A stretch of DNA of 64,000 bases from Anopheles merus. Taxonomy: Eukaryota; Arthropoda; Insecta; Diptera; Culicidae. Shown here in pieces: positions 30,052-42,165 of this stretch. Under the pieces are notes generated by a model. That model was not told where the DNA came from. It saw only the letters and a list, made by a program, of their open reading frames with translations, and searched no databases. Where the stretch lies: NCBI RefSeq assembly GCF_017562075.2, contig NC_054082.1:9811050-9875049 (forward strand), in the 5' to 3' direction. The stretch's first letter is position 1, and every line of letters starts with the position of its first letter. A program made the position numbers and the translations under genes.

Positions 30052-33000
30052 TTGAGTTGCGAGCGAGTGCGCGGTATGCAGGTAGTGTGGGCAACGATGG
30101 AATGCAGTTTTCCACATCCGTAAACGTGCAACAAACCGCCACTCATGGGACGCGTTTGCAAAAGCGGTCGGGACGAATGTACGGTCAGGGTGCGGGTCAG
30201 GGGCAAACGAAAAAAGGAAAGAAAAGTAGAACGAGCAGAAAGGTGAGAGATAGCACAAGACACGCGGCGAGCACAATTTAGTAAAATAGCTTCAGCTTTT
30301 GGAAATGTCTTGCTTCGAAAGTGGCGGTGAATAAAAACTGGCACGGCGACACATTTCCTCCAGTTGTTGGTTTTCGCTCCTGCTTTATTCTCACAATAGG
30401 AAGAAGTGTTTCGTTTGCACACGTAGTTTTCTACCACACTTAGAAATGTTACCACAAAACAGCTAGGAGGCAGTCTACAGGAACAGTTACATCGTTGGCA
30501 GCATTTCTTGTTGCTGTTCCGTTGGGAGGATCTTAATTGAAACGTCCTTGATGTAAGGAAAAGATTATTAAGCCTGCGTCAGTATATTTAACACAGCAAC
30601 GTTATGCTATACGGAGTTGTTTAAAAAAATGTTGCAGTTGGATGGAATGCCACTGAATCAATTTCCCCGGCAATTGAAATTAAAGTAGCTTGCTCGTAAT
30701 GGACAGATATGCAGTTTCCTGGGAAACAAACAAGGTGAAGCATTTACCGACAATCTGGTAATAAAATTTAAAATGTACAAATCCGGCTCCAACATCTTTC
30801 GTTTTGCGCTCAAATGCCAACAAAATGCGCATGAAATACCACACCATGCGTCTTCGTTAAAGTGTCATTAAAACAGTCATAGCAGCTCACCCGATTTTTG
30901 CATGGCTTGCTACTACACCTACTTCAGAATTGTTTGCGAATTAACTGTGATTTGTATACGCTTTCGTTTGACTTCCACCCACAATCGGCTTGCGGAGCAA
31001 AAGGATCCTCACACTTGACTTGGATAGCTACACGCTACCTTGCACACACAATCACAAAGTAAGGCTTCTCGCAAACCTCAACACGGCATTCAAAGTCCCC
31101 TCCGACTCCCACTTCACCCTTCCATTCATTCACTTCGGCCCGCTTCGACACTCAGTCTTCGGCATGTCGAAGTCGTCTTCCCGACCCGAGGCAGCGGCGC
31201 ACGATAAAATGTATTACATTAATTTGCATTTTAAATCCGGTGGCAAATCATTACACTCTGTGGCACACGGCGGCGACGGCAACTACGCCACTACTACACG
31301 AGGGTGGCCTACCCTAGCCCATGCCATCGCCGTGTCATCCAGCCGTGGCCATGTGCTGTACGAAACGGCTTCAACCGGGTCGAGTTTGCGCTCGGTTGAA
31401 GCGACAGATAAAGGAAAACGGCTGGAAAGCATATGTGACCGTGCGGCGCCGGTTTTCCTTATTTGAGCACAAAAGCAGCAGCAGCAGCAGAAGTAGCAGC
31501 AGGCCCTTCTGCCTTGACGACACCGCTGCTTGTGGGTTGGAAAATTTGCTCACGCGTACCATGTCGAGCGCGCGCGCGTGTGTGTGTGTGTTGTCACTGA
31601 ATGGGTGCTGGAAATTACGTCTAATTATATGATGCTACCTGACGTTAGTTGTGACAGTTGTGACACATCCCGAAGACGAGGACACTTCGTCGCCGGTCGG
31701 TTGCCTCGTTGCTCCCTGAGCGTTCTTGAGCTTGGTTGAAAGCTACACGCACCGCCGTCTGCCGATGGTTACGTACGCTGTGTCGCTGTTTAGAAGTTTG
31801 GTGGATAATTAAGACGAGCTATGGCAGGCTCTTGTGGGCAATGTCATGTCACCGTTGCCACCAAGCGTAGTGGTGTAGTCCTCCAAGCGCGCTCCGGAGT
31901 TGGGGCGGGGGGCCTTTTTTATTCACTTTGTTTCCTTCGTCAATGGCGCGACATGTGGAACTCTGCAGAAGAAGGAGCGCCTTGCTTTTCTGCCAAAGGG
32001 AAAAACTAGGTTGAAATGAGCGGGTGAATATGGGTTGTTGAACATCGTGGCAATGTTTGCGGTTTTAATTAGAAGTCATAATTTGCACTACGCCGCCAGA
32101 GTACATCCCACTTCAGCGATACAGTGGCATGTTTTATGTCGACGATGTCGGTGATGCTGAACATAAATCTGATGCGATGTAATCCTGCTGGCGTATCTTG
32201 TCAATGGAACCAGATGCAATATCTTCTTTTTTTCATATAGTAATTCTTATCAAATACTAACATTCTTTCGTAGGGTGCAGCAATGCTTAAATAGACCATT
32301 ATATCGCATGCTATGCTATTTTGTCGCTTCTATATTTTGTACTGCTTCAGTACCACAGTTGTAGCAACAACATAAGAAGCTCTTATAAAGAACCTGCGTT
32401 AAGAAGCACACAACTAGCCCATCCACATTCATCTGAAAGCAAGATATCATCTTCGAGCCAATTGTCTGGTGTGCGTTTCTCGTGATTGAAATTCTAATTA
32501 CAGAATTCTTCTGATTAACCTTGCTGCTTCCTTTTCATTTCCTCGAGCTTTGTATTCTTGTAAACATAAAAGGGTTATTGTAGATCCCAATGTGGAGAAG
32601 ATTGATTGGTCTGTCGTGTACTACATGTCAAATGACTTAGTTGTGTGACAGCTTTTTGCTGAGCATTGCTGTAAAATGCAGTTGAGGAAGATTGTCTCTG
32701 CAAGTATTAGCTAATTGCACAATGCAGCGTCTTTGATCTCATAATTCCTTTTAAGGATAATAAAGAACGCATTGATGACATTGATATTCCTATTCGTATA
32801 CAATTGAATATTGCTTTTTTGTTTGAAAAGTTAAGAGCTTAACATTTACCAAAGGTAACATATTATTCAAGTGCCAAGATATTAAGCTACAATCAAAACT
32901 TAAATTGTTACAGAAGATCTGGATTTTGCAGAAAAGACATTCTTAAAGTAAGCTCATGACGAATGCGAATTTCCATAATCGAACCTTTTTTATCTTCCAC

Positions 33001-33635
33001 TTACATCTTTAGCGTTAAGTTCGCGTACTTCGCGGGCCAATGCAGGTGTCTGTGCTTTCAAAACCTAACCTAATTTGTAACCTTCGCTTTGCACCGTTAG
33101 CTTTAAAGCGTCGGCCCCTCCAGCTATGCAATGACGCCAATGATAGCGCAAAATGGGACGTGTATTTTTTGTGTTCGCTCCTGAAAAGCGCACATAATCA
33201 ACAACCGTACTGGCAGCGCCACCGGGCGGAGGTTAGAAAAAGTGCGCACACAAACGACGCAGAGACGCGGGAAGAAATAACGTCAGTAACAACTGTTGCG
33301 ACAAACGATTCGCCATTCGGCAGCCATCATCTCTCGCACCAGACATTCGCTAACGATGAGCGGGAAATAATTTTCTTCAAATTCATCCAACCGTTAAGCA
33401 TGCCACTCCGTTCCCTGCTCCCTTGACTCCCCCCTCCTGTGGTGCGTTTTGTGCCCGAATGCTCCATTTCCTGAAAGACACTTCGCCAATGACTGACACG
33501 CTAACGCCCGTTACTCGACTCCGGATTGGGTACAAGCAAAAGGCACGCTAGGCGTGCTAGGAGCGTGGAAGCTGTACGCCTGGTGCGAATGCTGCGTAAA
33601 ATTGTCCGCCACGACGCGCCTCGTGCGCGGTGCGT

Positions 33636-33657
33636 TGCTGCTGCTGCTGCTGCTGCT
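33636..33657. repeat. (TGC)7 trinucleotide repeat
   Basis: Seven TGC units in a row, in non-coding DNA. The poly-Leu and poly-Ala stretches in nearby ORFs come from this repeat. Confidence 0.95.
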
Positions 33658-35269
33658 ACGACCAGCGAAGACAATAAAGCTTCTTTTTGTTTTGTTGTCG
33701 CTGCCACCCTTTTCCCTTCAGTTTCCTTTTCCAAGGCGACGCGCCATCCGTCGCCGGGTGAGGATGAGATATCGCCCTTTTTGCTGCTCATTGTTCTTGA
33801 CTGTTAAAAAGCCCCTGACGGGCAAAATGGCTGACGAAGACGTTTGCTTTCCGCCGCCGGCCTACGAGCGGCCAATTGCGAGGCTGCGGCGTTATCGCTG
33901 TCGCCCCCTTTTTTTTTTTTTTTTGGTCGATAAGCACGCGGACCACGGCATAAGGCAGGCTGGACCGCGGGGCGTTATTACATTTCTTGTGCTTCGCCGA
34001 TACGATACCGAGAGCGTGTTGTCTTGGGAACGGGCTGCTGGTAAAGCTTTGCTGCCGGAGAAAGGGACGGCAAGGAAACAAAAACGACAGGACAAGATGT
34101 CAACAAAGCTGAAGGGTCTTGTCCGTTATCAGATGGGGCGATTGGAAAGAGACCAAGATATTGATATCTTAATATTATCGTAGTCTTGACAGTTTTGTCT
34201 TCTTTTTTCTGTGCTGTATGTTTTTTTTTTCTACTGCAACCGTTGGGCTATCGGGAAGCAGGAGAAAATAGATTAAATCGAAACCATTGCCCTCCACACT
34301 GTGCTGGGGAGCAGTCTGTGGCGATGGTGCCTACTGGCTTGGGATCAGTATCCGAGCTTTATCGGGTTATCGATCGTGGAACGGGTTTTGTATGGGGGTT
34401 GGCGAAGCGTACTAGCAGCAGCACTAACGGCAGAGAAAACTTTTTAATTGAATTTCATTCTATCGTCATTGAGCGCGGTTCGCGCAACTATTGATAGGCA
34501 ACAAATTGAACGGCCTAAGGGTATTAGCATAACGTGAGCATAATGAAACTCATGGAAACAATAAAACGATATTGAAACCAGTAGAAAATGTTCTTACTTT
34601 TTGTGTGAAGTAGTTGAATCATGTGTTTCTGCTTTTTTAACATTTTTATTATGATACGTTTAATATAAGTTAGAAAGAAATAGAAATATGGAACAGCTGT
34701 GTTTACAGTAGTCGTAAGCGTAACATTAATTATGTCGGCAGCACTTAGCCGCGATTGCTCTGCTGAATGAAAAATCTGTTTCATCACTGCTTCATCCATA
34801 CGACTATAGGTTTACTTGCTTTTGGGAAAACAACGAAGCAATGCCAACCCATTGCTCCTGAGACCGGTGCAAAAATGGATTAAAACAGTTTCTTATCGAC
34901 AGTTTACAGGGACATCGAAGCCGGGCAATAATTTGTCGGGTTTCACTCGGTAAAATGCAGTTGCACATGCAGCAGCTGTTTTTTTGCCTTTCCTTTACAA
35001 GTGCTGATCCTCTGTGCTGATTTTTTTTTTGCCTCGCTATTTTATGTGTCCTGCCCTAGTTCACTACCACACCACGCCCTGCATACGCACACGCACTCGT
35101 GTACTACAATCCATCATCAAATTAATCCACAATTTACGAGCCAGAGCTTCAGCTAGCGCCGGTACTTTGCACAATCCGATCGGTGAAATGATTGCCCAGA
35201 CTTCGATTGCACATTTGCGCCGCTTCACGGTCTCTCGCAAGCTTTCATTTTCCCGGCATGTGTGCGTGC

Positions 35270-35272
<3 letters not shown>

Positions 35273-35302
<30 letters not shown>
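35273..35302. repeat. (TG)15 microsatellite
   Basis: This is an uninterrupted TG run of 30 bases, in non-coding DNA. Confidence 0.95.
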
Positions 35303-35306
<4 letters not shown>

Positions 35307-38300
35307 AGATAGTGCTAGAGCCATTTTTTCTCCTCCTCATCTGATCGGGTTGGCCTTTTTTGTTGCCCACTTCGCTTGGCTCGTAATTCTTCATTTTCTG
35401 GTCGTGTGGTCGTGTCCTGTAGTTTTTTGTTGTTGCTTTGGATGGTGCATTATTGTGCAGTGCAGAAGCTGTCGATGTAGGCGAAACGAAGGTGCAGGGC
35501 TTTTCAATGAGGTGGTGGCATAAATCCCTGCTTCGACTCGTTTTTCCCTTTTTGGACGCCAATTTTCTGTACCCCTTTTAGGCGTTTTCGCTTTCAGCCA
35601 GTATCGAATTGCGGTAGTTCTGTTCTGCTTTGTTGCGCATGTTTTTTGACACATCTCGCATTTGTACAGCTGAAACATCCCAGTTTTGGTAGTGTGCAAT
35701 TTATTTCTCGAAATTTCGCAACAAAACAAAACAAACGAAAGCAATGGCAAATGATATATAAAAATAAGCCACTGCTACATATCGGTCGGCGTACAAGCAG
35801 TAGGTGGCGCTTACGCCGTCGGTACGGTATTATCGCTGTCTGTGTGTCGAGTCCACATTGGGTGTTTTGTACGCCCCAGGCGGGGAGCATCTTCGGATGA
35901 AATATTGCACTTTGATTGCTGACCTTTTGCCCGTAGTCATAAATAATCGGTGCAGGAGGCAGGAGCGCTTGGCGTGGTTTGCGCTGAAGCATGGTGTTAC
36001 ATGTTTATTTTTTCATAAGCAACTTTCACCTGAATGGTTTTGTCTTCGAGTGCACCTTTTTGTACGTAATTAAATTAAACAAGCAAAACAATCACAAACT
36101 ACTTAGGGCAGTTCAGATAGCTTCATTCGATGGTTGTTATGGTACTTTCAGCGATACAGCAAATCAATTTGCGTAATAAGAATTTACCAACGTCTGGAGT
36201 TTCTTGCTTATCTTTTGTGGATTGAATTAGGTTTGCTCATTATTTTTACAACGTATATTGCTGCCTAACGTCTCGGAGCGCAAACTTCCGTACCTATAGC
36301 CGGATCGGATGTCATCCAGCGATCGTTTTCCGGTCATCAACGGCACCCTTTTCCTATCCTTCCAAACCCTCAGTCCCACCAGGGTTGGAACTAATTGTCC
36401 ATCTTGCTTCTATAGCCTACCTTCGTAGGCAAGATTCAGCATTTTCCTCCCACTTGGTTTTACCATAAAACTTGTTACCCCGTGCGTAATCGGTCGTAAA
36501 CTGGTCCGATGAAGCCCCTCAGCAAGCGTTAAGTCATTAAATGGTGTGCAAATGAAAGGGGCAACACGAAATGACTTCTGCTTGGTGCAAGGGCTTGTTC
36601 ACATCCGTGGGGTTCGTTTTGATGGAGCGCTACCTGTTTGGTTTGCTGTCGTATCTGTGGACCAGCTGTGATGTACGTTGCGCTGGCGCTACATAGGATG
36701 AGATTATGATGAATACAGGTCGATACACTCATTAGTAGAAGGTGTTCTTTTGGAGACAAGTCTTATTTAGTTTTACTGACACATACACAGTACACGATTT
36801 ACCTCTTTACATTGCAGTGCATCCCCAAGCCCTTAAATTACCACGCTTCGTTAGTTCTTTTACGATTATTAATCTTGCATACTTGTGCGCGGAACCGCAT
36901 TGCAACACGTGTTTATATGTCAGCATCATTTCACACCACTCTCTGCATACCCACTGCAGCTGGTACACGGGGTTGACCTGTGGACCGGTTTATGTATGTT
37001 TTCTTTTCTTTTTTTCATCCATCGACCTGAAACCTGAAAGTTGCTGCATCACGACCATAACATGATCCGATGGCTGATTGCAATGTTGCATCAAACTGCA
37101 ACCGAATGCGCCTGCTGTTAGCTCACTGGCAGTGCTATTAAATAATGATCTGGCCTGCAATGTATCCGTGATTGTGGGTCGCGTTTATGTTTGGTCAGGG
37201 ACAGTACGTTTTCAATTTATTGTACAGTCGATGTTACTTAGATAATAAAATGAATTGAGCATGCAAACATGCGCAAATCAGTTTTAGGTATTGTTTTTGT
37301 TAATTTAACTGAAACTTCTCAGTAATTCTCAGAGTGTTCAGCGCATACTGAATCTGGCTATCTTGAAATCGGTAAAAAGCTATGTTAATAGAGTTGCACC
37401 TTAAAGCATCTTAAGTTAATTTCAGTACACTTGGCTGTACTGGTTTTTTTTTTTTATCTAGATTGGGAAGACATTCGAGTATTCTGAGGACATCCTTTCA
37501 TTGCTCAATTATTTCATCAACATCCTTTGCAGTACCTCAACCAGCATCACCATGCACGACGCAAAAGTTATTTAACACTACCTTCGATCACGGGACTGTA
37601 CTGTTCATCTCAGGTGCAAGCTCTCACTTAATCGTGCTGCATGCTGCTACATGCCTTAGTCCTTAGTCCCAACAGCAGGTGGTAACCTTACAGTAGGTGT
37701 CAGACGTGAACGTGGTGGTAGCATACTTCCACTGCTACTCGGAAGTACTCTTGATTTGCTAATAGAAACCCAAAGACCCTAGATATAGCGTATGTGAACG
37801 CTTGGGTGTGTGTGTGTTTGACGCTCCATGTGGTTAGAATCCACCGTCAACACGGACGCTCCCCGACAAACATCCCGGGTGCAGCAAAATTGTAGCAATC
37901 TTCTTCGCTACCATAAATATTGGTCCATGCAGGGACGACGTGTATCGTTTAAATTACTTGATATATTGGAAAATAAATCAAATAGCTCGAGATTTCCGGG
38001 CTCTGGCCGTATCCCGTTTGGTTTCCGCGGGAGTAGAGCCGGGTGTGCGGTTGGGGCAGGAATGAAAATCCTTTCGCAACACTTCCCGGCAAACGATCAA
38101 CGATGGGTTTTCTGCCCGGTTCTGCTGCTGCATCCTTTGGCTCCCCACGCGGCACGGTTTCACACTCCCTTGGTCCAGAGGGTGTTGTTGTACTTCTCAC
38201 CGTATCCTTTTCACTCTTGCCACTCTTCGTGGCGAGGCAAAGGAGGAGTGTAGCTCGTGCGATGCTTTCTTCTGCTTTTGCCAATTTCCAGACCTCTATT

Positions 38301-38576
38301 GCTTCGGTTTCTTCCATGCCCGATGATGGTGGCTATTATTTTCTTACGCTGCATCCATTTCTTGCGCCCGCTTCGGACGGACGGCAGGGCATCGTTTTCT
38401 TGAGCCAGCAGTAGTAGTTGCACCGATGTTCCAGCATCATTGACGTGCACTTCGTTCGTACGTGCCTTTCCGACCGGATGCTTGCTGTTGAATGGACAAA
38501 GTCTACGAGAGCTTCGATCCGACGAATGGTGCACTTATGCACCACTCATTAAAGCTGCGAGCAAGGTTAAAGAAAA

Positions 38577-38589
38577 GGGGGGGGGGGGG
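38577..38589. repeat. G homopolymer, 13 bases
   Basis: A run of 13 G lies about 125 bases upstream of the Fur1 exon at 38715. The length may be unreliable in raw data. Confidence 0.85.
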
Positions 38590-38714
38590 ATATAGTTAGA
38601 ACAGATTTGGCTCACTGATTAAATTGTGACAGTATGGGAAGCTAAAGTCATGGTTTAAGCACACCATTTTCACGTTAATAATTTATTTTGATCGTTCTTT
38701 CTTTCCCTTTCTAG

Positions 38715-38819
38715 ATTGGTCCGCTAAAAGGATACTATCTGTTCCATCACAATCACGTGCGCAAACGCTCGGTAGACCGTAGCGAGGCGCATCACAACGC
38801 CCTGAACACCGAGCCGGAG
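38715..38819 (+). CDS. Fur1: Furin-like proprotein convertase (Fur1), exon for C-terminal half of prodomain
   Basis: This internal exon has 35 codons, phase 0 at both ends, bounded by TTTCTAG and GTAAGT. It begins IGPLKGYYLFHH, the strongly conserved second half of the furin prodomain (human: G-x-YY-x-F-x-H). In furins the prodomain acts as an intramolecular chaperone and inhibitor. It is cut first at its C-terminal end in the ER, then at an internal site in the acidic trans-Golgi. The internal site is visible as VRKR followed by SV (residues 15-20 of the exon). Residue 12 aligns with human His69, the pH sensor, and is conserved. Human Arg70, the P6 residue, is replaced by Asn, while Arg appears at P3. 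The loop is His-rich (residues 11, 12, 14, 26, 27). The exon for the signal peptide and N-terminal prodomain lies upstream and was not found. About two thirds of codons end in G or C. Confidence 0.95.
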
Positions 38820-38923
38820 GTAAGTGAGCGCTGCGGTTACGAGCTCGTCTCGCAGTTCCCGATACCGCGCACACGCTAATAATCCTTTTATGTTTCCCCC
38901 TTTTCTTCCCGCTCTGCCCGCAG
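38820..38923 (+). other. Fur1 intron, 104 bp
   Basis: This short phase 0 intron has a gtaagt donor, a CTAAT-type branch point near 38877 (CGCTAATAATCC), a pyrimidine tract and a cag acceptor. Its size is typical of constitutive mosquito introns, in contrast to the two very long introns next to it. Confidence 0.93.
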
Positions 38924-39106
38924 GTTCGATGGGTGCAGCAACAGCACGAAAAGCCCCGCTTCAAGCGCGACTACAGCACGTTCGATCAGGATTTCGTGCG
39001 ATTTCCCGGCTTCCGGTCGCTAGTGTCCGGGACGCGCATGGCGTACCGGGACACGAGCACCCACAACATCTTTCCCGATCCACTATTCAAGGAACAGTGG
39101 TACCTG
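38924..39106 (+). CDS. Fur1: Furin-like proprotein convertase (Fur1), exon with RFKR autoprocessing site
   Basis: This internal exon has 61 codons, phase 0 at both ends, with a cag acceptor and gtgagt donor. It starts VRWVQQQ, matching the end of furin prodomains (human VQWLEQQ). Exon residues 12-15 are RFKR followed by DY, which fits the furin consensus R-x-K/R-R and aligns with the human primary autoprocessing site after Arg107. The mature enzyme would therefore start at exon residue 16 (base 38969). A 46-residue stretch then leads to FPDPLFKEQWYL, compared with about 17 residues at this place in human furin, so the mature N-terminus is about 29 residues longer. Asp52 of the exon aligns with human Asp115, a ligand of the first calcium site. 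FKEQWYL is the conserved entry to the subtilisin fold, and FPDPLFKEQWYL with the next exon's NGGAKDGPDMNV is closest to insect Fur1, not Fur2. Confidence 0.96.
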
Positions 39107-39394
39107 GTGAGTGCCGTAGGTGTTCTTTCTACTCTCCGTTTCAAATCGTTTTGCCAATGCATTTGTGTGTATGTGTGTATCTTACTTTCAGACAAATATT
39201 TTGTCGGTTTTTGTTTAGCAAAGCGTTAAAATGTGAGGTGTCGTTTAAAATTAAAAGCTTCCAATTGTAGCAGCTTTCGCTCTGGTACTTTTGTTGTAAA
39301 TTGCATACATTTAGGCGCTCGCATATACAACTGATACACAACCAAAATGAGTAGCGTTTTAAATCAAAGCCTTTGTATTTCGTTTCCATCCAAT

Positions 39395-39435
39395 GCCCAA
39401 TTTGTATCGCCCAATTTGTATCGCCCAATTTGTAT
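39395..39435. repeat. Tandem 14-mer, about three copies
   Basis: GCCCAATTTGTATC is repeated at 39395, 39409 and 39423, the last copy being one base short. The copies are identical, which suggests a recent local duplication within the Fur1 intron. Confidence 0.95.
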
Positions 39436-42121
39436 GTAATTTGTTGAGAGGGATTCAACATCACATAAACGACAGTTCCATGCTACTCTTAACCAAGTGC
39501 ACGCTGCAACGTCGCAAGTCACTTTGCATCAGTTACTCAATTTTAAAGAGTAATTCAATTGTTCGACTTAATCACTTGCTTACACCTTACACCGTACAGA
39601 AGCAGGTCAGGAGTTATTTGTTTTCCCGTTTGCAGCAAATCCAACCCGCTAGCGCGTCCCCATGTGCGTATCAAAGCAAACACGCACCGTACCGCCAAGT
39701 TAAAGTCAAGCCGGTTGGTTTAGCGAAGCAAAACAAGAAAATTCAGCAACAAACAAACAGCTCCTGGCTGGCTGAGAAGCTTCACAAGCTTCTTTTCGCA
39801 GTTTTATAAAAAAATGAAAACGAAAAAAAAAACAGTAGCAAAGGAACAAAATGTTCCCAAAAGATACAGCCCGCGCTATAATACGCGTTAAAGTCTGCCT
39901 CGTGTGCGTTCGTTGAACCGTGAACTGCTGCTGTATGTGCTTTTTCCCCCTTCTCCTTCCCCTTCCCCTTCCCTTCCGTGCCGCATATGTTCGTGCGGGT
40001 GCTACGGCAGACGGCAGAAAATATAATCAGCTAGAAATTCAACATGAAATATTTAGCTCAAATATTGTTCTTGCGAGAAGTGTACCGGAGCAGCCGAGCA
40101 GGGCAGTGCAAGATCGCGACTTTTCAGCACCCGTTGATGAGAAGCTTTCTGTTTATATTCGCATGTTTATACGCCATTTTTTTGCCTTTTTGCTCGCACC
40201 AAAAATACCCTTTTGCCGAGATCTGCAAAATGCGGATTCGCTCGCAAAGATTCTAAAGTGGTAGTGTGCCGATCGTCCCAGCCCCCTCCCCATCGTCTAG
40301 CTTCTAACTTCTCGCAGCGCGTTTTTTGATAACGACGACGCACCATGTGTGTTAAGATTTGCTGGCAGCATACTCTTCCACTCCTGTTAACGCGCGCGCG
40401 TGTTTTTCTTGCTTTGCCGTCTCTTCTGCCTTGCTCGCGCGCATCTTGGCACAGATGCGGAACCCGAACGCCACTGCCGCGCCAGTACTATCGCCTTGCT
40501 TTTTGCCTGTGACCTTCGCCTAATCCTTTCGAAATTGTAGCGATGTTTGACTTTTGCTTGAGAGCAGCTTTTGATTTATGTATTTTCCTACGCTTTCCAC
40601 CCCGGTTGGCCGGGTTTTCGGGAGCCTCTTGCGCTCGCCTGAAATGTGATATCCTCCGACAGTTCGGTTCTCTCTTTCCGTTCTTCCATTCCCTTATTTG
40701 TGATTTGGTTTGTGCGTTTGCGGGGGCCCTGGTGCTGATTGTAACCGGCATTCGAAACTTCCGCCGGACGGCCGGCAAAGCATGCACTGGCAGGTTGGAT
40801 ACCGCTTTCCGCCAGGAGCGTTTCGAGCGCAAAAGGGAGAGGGAAAATAAAACGAGGGAAACATTCCGTTGGTCGCGGCTCGACAACATTGCGCTCGACT
40901 ACTAATGACGCTGGCTGTTCGCCGAAGGAAGTGGTGTGAAAATAAATTTCCAACCATCATCATCACACGCACACACACACATACCGTTGTTTGAGTGGGG
41001 CCAGATTTTCCTGGAACACTTTCTCCCACACCAATGGCAAAGTGAGGGGAGTTGGAGGTAGGAATCGGTGCCTGGTACGCAAAACCCCAAACCAAGCCAC
41101 CAAGGGACCAGGGCGGGTAAGCTTAACGGTTTGAATTTAATTACTTTTCGAAAACGAGATTTTCGCAGTCAACTTTTTCGAGCAAACAGGAGGCGGTTTC
41201 CGGGTTGCTCGCCTGCTCTCGGTCCTATTTTCTTTTGTTCTGTACCGACTTCGGCACCCCCCCCCCCCCCTCCCGCCACTGGACAATGTTTTGTCGCCCA
41301 CAAACCAAAGTCCCATTTTCACAGTATCACATTTTCGCATTTTCACCGTTTCGCATTTCCACCGTGCCCGTTGCTTTGGGAAGAGTTTTCTTTCGCATGC
41401 TGGAGGGGAGGAGGGTCGTCGGGCGGGCCGAGTGTCACAAGTTACACAAAGATAGAAAATAGGGCTTCCCGTTATCGATAGGTTTTCCTTTCGCGCTTTG
41501 TTTGCCGTTTGCCACCGGTCCGCCGCCGGTGCCCAAGATCCGCACGGTTAAATACATTTCCCTGGAAAAAGGCCGACGGAATCCTTTGCGTACCGTGCCC
41601 CTGCCGGTTCCGGTGTCTGGTTCGGTTTCCCATTTCGGGCTTTGGTCGTATATCATTCATTTTTACTCGTTCACCGTTCTGCCGTCGTGCGTTTTTTTTT
41701 TTTGTACTTTTCCGTGCCGTTTTCTTAGCGCACGGAAGCAATCGTTCCACTTGTTCGGAAGCTCGTAAATATTAGCACCCGAGGAAAAGTGAACTCGACG
41801 AAGAGAGAGAAAGAGAGAGATAGAATACAAAACCGGTTGCCTTCCTTCGCTCGTTTCCCGTTTGATGTTGTGAAATTGGCAGCGAGGAGATAACTTGCTT
41901 GTTGGAAAGTGTCATCAACAGCCCACTCGCTTCTTTGCACTTCGCTATTCGCTGCTCCCCTCTGGCACCGAATTCGCGCGAGCCGCGTATCAGTTCGGAT
42001 TGAATCGGCCAAAAAAGTAACATAAATTTTCCAGTTAGTTTACCGCGACAGTCTCCGCGCTTGGTCCCTCTTCCAACGCAATTGCTAACGGGCTGCCCTT
42101 GGAAAGGATATTTCCGTTGTA

Positions 42122-42125
<4 letters not shown>

Positions 42126-42160
<35 letters not shown>
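42126..42160. repeat. (TG)17 microsatellite
   Basis: An uninterrupted TG run of about 35 bases within the 9.4-kb Fur1 intron, followed by a T run. Confidence 0.95.

Positions 42161-42165
<5 letters not shown>

Larger units (their letters stand above)
30050..38714. other. Non-coding stretch ending at a Fur1 splice acceptor
   Basis: No gene is supported before 38715. The stretch holds a (CAG)-type tract at 31474-31490, (TGC)7 at 33636-33657, (TG)15 at 35273-35302, AT-rich sequence without features at 32.0-33.0 and 36.1-37.4 kb, and a 13-base G run at 38577-38589. Its last bases, TTTCTTTCCCTTTCTAG, are the polypyrimidine tract and acceptor of the Fur1 exon at 38715, so at least its 3' end is Fur1 intron. 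The upstream donor exon was searched for by eye and not found. Confidence 0.55.

Noticed and set aside
29665..30276. 203-codon and overlapping ORFs through the TG repeat
   Set aside because: Their length comes from the repeat (poly His-Thr or Cys-Val), with no supported domain elsewhere.
32257..32273. CTAAC branch-point-like motif followed by a TTCTTTCGTAG acceptor-like sequence
   Set aside because: The spacing from branch point to AG is short and no open frame follows, so no exon is called.
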